DNA of 64,000 nt, taken from positions 19,300,001 to 19,364,000 of the forward strand of contig CM075655.1 in NCBI GenBank assembly GCA_037953625.1, given 5' to 3'. The stretch is from Crotalaria pallida. Its lineage: Eukaryota > Streptophyta > Magnoliopsida > Fabales > Fabaceae. The notes beneath the pieces were generated by a model, which saw only the letters and a program-made list of their open reading frames with translations, had not been told where the DNA came from and did no database searches. Each line of letters starts with the position of its first letter. Position 1 is the first letter of the stretch. Positions 61,886 through 64,000 of the stretch are shown piece after piece. Both the position numbers and the translations under genes were made by a program.

Positions 61886-64000
61886 TGTAACACCCTATAT
61901 AATAATTACCCTTAAAACCCGAAAATTAAGATTTAAAATTTCTTTTAAAACGAATATGATATTTGCCACAATAATCTTTCCTTTCATTAATACAAAACAT
62001 CAGAGTTATAAAGCGGAAGACTTAATACATCACAAGTAAAAAGTGAAGCCACATAGGTACACCGAGTTCATATTCAAAATACAAGATAGTGTTTTAGCTT
62101 GGCCAACTGGCCGAGACCCATCTAGGCTATCCGACTTTAATGACTTACTCTCCCTGTTAGGGAGAGTGAACCTGCTCGGCCGGGGACTGCGCCTGCTCGG
62201 GCTCAGTACCTGAAAAATGGTAAGGAGGTGACCATTACACAGAACATAAATAAGCAGTTTCTAACATGACATACCGAACTACCATGCCAAACACAAGTAG
62301 TCAGTTAGCACATAAATAACAAGAAACCAAACCATATACCACATGCATACATAACCATTTAGCTCGGTTCACATCATACGATCTCAATTAGCTCGGTTCA
62401 CATGCATACAATCTCATGTAGCTCGGCTCACATCATTATCCAGTTTACCCATTACCTATTAGTTATACCTCGGTTCATCCGATTTAATTCCCCTTATACT
62501 CTTCTTAATTCCTACATTCGGTTTCTCGGCCACTACTCTCTTACCTCGGTAAATCATCTCTATCTCGGATTCATTACTCATTATTCCACTTTTACATAGC
62601 TTATAATCTTTTACTCTTCTCAGATGCATACACCCAGTGCATGTCTTACACCATTTAAGGTCGGATATCGGAGTGTCCATAACTGCGAGTACCCAGTACC
62701 CGTCTTACAGCTGCACATACCCAGTATGCGTTTGACGCGATCAATGCACGCACCTAGTACGCGTCTTCTATGACCAGGAGCACTACCGCCGATCATTCTA
62801 TGGAGTAAGGAGTGTCCATAACTACGAGCACCCAGTACCCGTCTTACAGCGGCGCATCTCGGCGTCTTACGCGATCAATGCACGCACCCAGTACGCGTCT
62901 GCTATGACCAGGAACACATCCCACCGATTACGTGCTCGGAACCTTGTGTGAATCATAACTGCGAGTACCCGGTACCCGTCTTACAGCTGCACATACCCAG
63001 TATGCGTCTGACGCGATCAATGCACGCACCCAGTGCGCGTCTGCTATGACCCGATCACACAACCATTTCTCTTTAATTTCTCTTATCCTTTTAATCATTT
63101 CTTTGCTCGGCCTCTCTCGGTTCAGCTTCTCTTAATTATTTCTTTTTCCACTGATCATTCTCTCTAGCTCGGCCTCTCTCGGCTCAACCTCTTAGCTATT
63201 CCCCTTTTCCATTAATCACCCTCTCATCTATTCCTTCTATTTATTCTCTTATACTCTCCATATCAAAACACACCTCAGACCCACATTCACTCTCTCTTAG
63301 CTCGGCCACAGACATAAACAAAGAATATCAAAGCTCATAAACACTTATACCACAACAACAATATGAATAAAGCATTTAACCAGTCCATCATGCCATTACA
63401 CTTTTTACCTTTCCTCTCTAATATTATCCTAAGTTCATTCCCTAATCTAACACCCACTCTTAGTACCCTTTATGAACACCCTAGAAACCCAAACTCAAGT
63501 AGAGGTAACACTCACTCCTTACCTCAAACCGTGAGGATTAAGAGTTGAGGGTTTAAGAATGGTTTTCCTTGATGCTTGACCTTGTGAGCTTCACACCTCT
63601 TAAATCCTTTCCTCCTTGCTGCACACCGGATGCCACGACTGTCCAGGGGCGTCCGAAACGGAAAGAGAACGGAGAGGAGGAGGGTTTCCAACCGGTGAAA
63701 CTTGGTGGAAGAGAGGGATGTTCGTGAGTGAGAGGAGAGAAAGGAAATATGTTGGGGTTTGTGTGTTGCTGGAACTTCAGAGAAGAAAAGAGAGACGGAG
63801 GAGAAAGAGAATGAAAGTGTTATGTGTTGTGTTTGGGCTTTCTTTTATTCTTTTAGGGGAATTATTTGTGTGGTTCTCATTGGAGGCTTCTTAGAGAAGT
63901 CAAAACATGTGGATAGGATTCATTGGCTTCCAAAGGAAGCCATGAACAGTGACTTGAAAAGGACATAAAGCAATGATAGTGACATAAAGTGAATGATAGT
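61886..64000 (-). repeat. Chromovirus 5' LTR (cut by window edge)
   Basis: Homologous to 44584-47137 with many substitutions. Relative to that copy it lacks about 80 bp near 63395, between ATCATGCCA and CTTTTTACC. Confidence 0.92.
62673..63062. repeat. 137-139 bp tandem repeats in chromovirus 5' LTR
   Basis: Three units collinear with 45371-45750; units start near 62673, 62812 and 62946. Confidence 0.85.

Larger units (their letters stand above)
44584..64000 (-). mobile_element. Chromovirus (Tekay-type gypsy), split by Athila 2, runs off window
   Basis: Minus strand. 3' LTR 44584-47137, polypurine tract, integrase with chromodomain, RNase H, [Athila 2 49005-59108], RT, protease, gag, tRNA-iMet primer site, partial 5' LTR 61886-64000. 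Many stops and shifts. The LTRs differ at many bases and by an indel of about 80 bp, so it is older than Athila 2. Left flank is CCATG; the other duplication lies outside the window. Confidence 0.92.

Overview
This is a gene-poor stretch of plant nuclear DNA made almost entirely of LTR retrotransposons inserted into one another. I find no host gene, rRNA or tRNA gene. Athila, Tekay-type chromovirus, Tat and SIRE/Maximus-type lineages together, 1.1-2.6 kb LTRs, and tRNA-Met and tRNA-Asp primer sites point to a dicot. LTRs full of short palindromes such as TAATCGATTA make a legume my best guess, but the window alone cannot prove it.

Layout. 1-3458: pieces of old LTR elements, namely a copia LTR cut by the window edge, a Tat-type 3' end with LTR, an unassigned LTR end, a gypsy LTR end, and the end of an antisense extra ORF (aORF) of a second Tat element. 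3459-17485: a tandem array LTR-gag-LTR-gag-LTR-gag-LTR on the minus strand with no pol, bounded by one 5-bp duplication (CAACC). 17486-18968: the rest of the Tat aORF. 18969-27463: Athila-lineage element 1 (duplication CCAGC), decayed, with a 1,626-bp in-frame internal deletion. 27464-28355: 3' end and LTR of the Tat element. 28356-30470 and 42623-44434: 3' half and LTR of a plus-strand SIRE-type copia (called SIRE-c here). It is split by a probable solo gypsy LTR (30471-30766 plus 41507-42622), which is itself split by Copia-B (30767-41506, duplication GGGTG). Copia-B is a nearly complete, very young SIRE-type element with an extra 427-aa ORF between pol and the 3' LTR. 44435-44583: integrase scrap of an older chromovirus. 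44584-64000: a minus-strand chromovirus running off the right edge, split inside RNase H by Athila-lineage element 2 (49005-59108, duplication TAGAG), which has an intact 1,881-codon gag-pol.

Inferred order of insertion: old chromovirus, then SIRE-c, then Tat and the gypsy LTR, then the gag-only array, Athila 1 and Copia-B. On the right, the chromovirus came first and Athila 2 later. By eye, LTR pairs differ at about 2 of 1,577 bases (Copia-B), about 5 of 1,120 (Athila 2) and about 8 of 1,123 (Athila 1). The chromovirus LTRs differ by several percent.

The most unusual signal is architectural. Several unrelated LTR families carry arrays of short palindromes set in pairs 20-23 bp apart. The palindrome differs between families (TAATCGATTA, ACTCGAGT, GCGCCTGGGGCGC) but the spacing is kept. 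In Copia-B the same array also sits upstream of a TATA-like sequence in front of the extra ORF. Other notable signals are a gag-only tandem array, an array of primer-binding-site-like motifs in that family, and repeated polypurine tracts in all SIRE-type elements.
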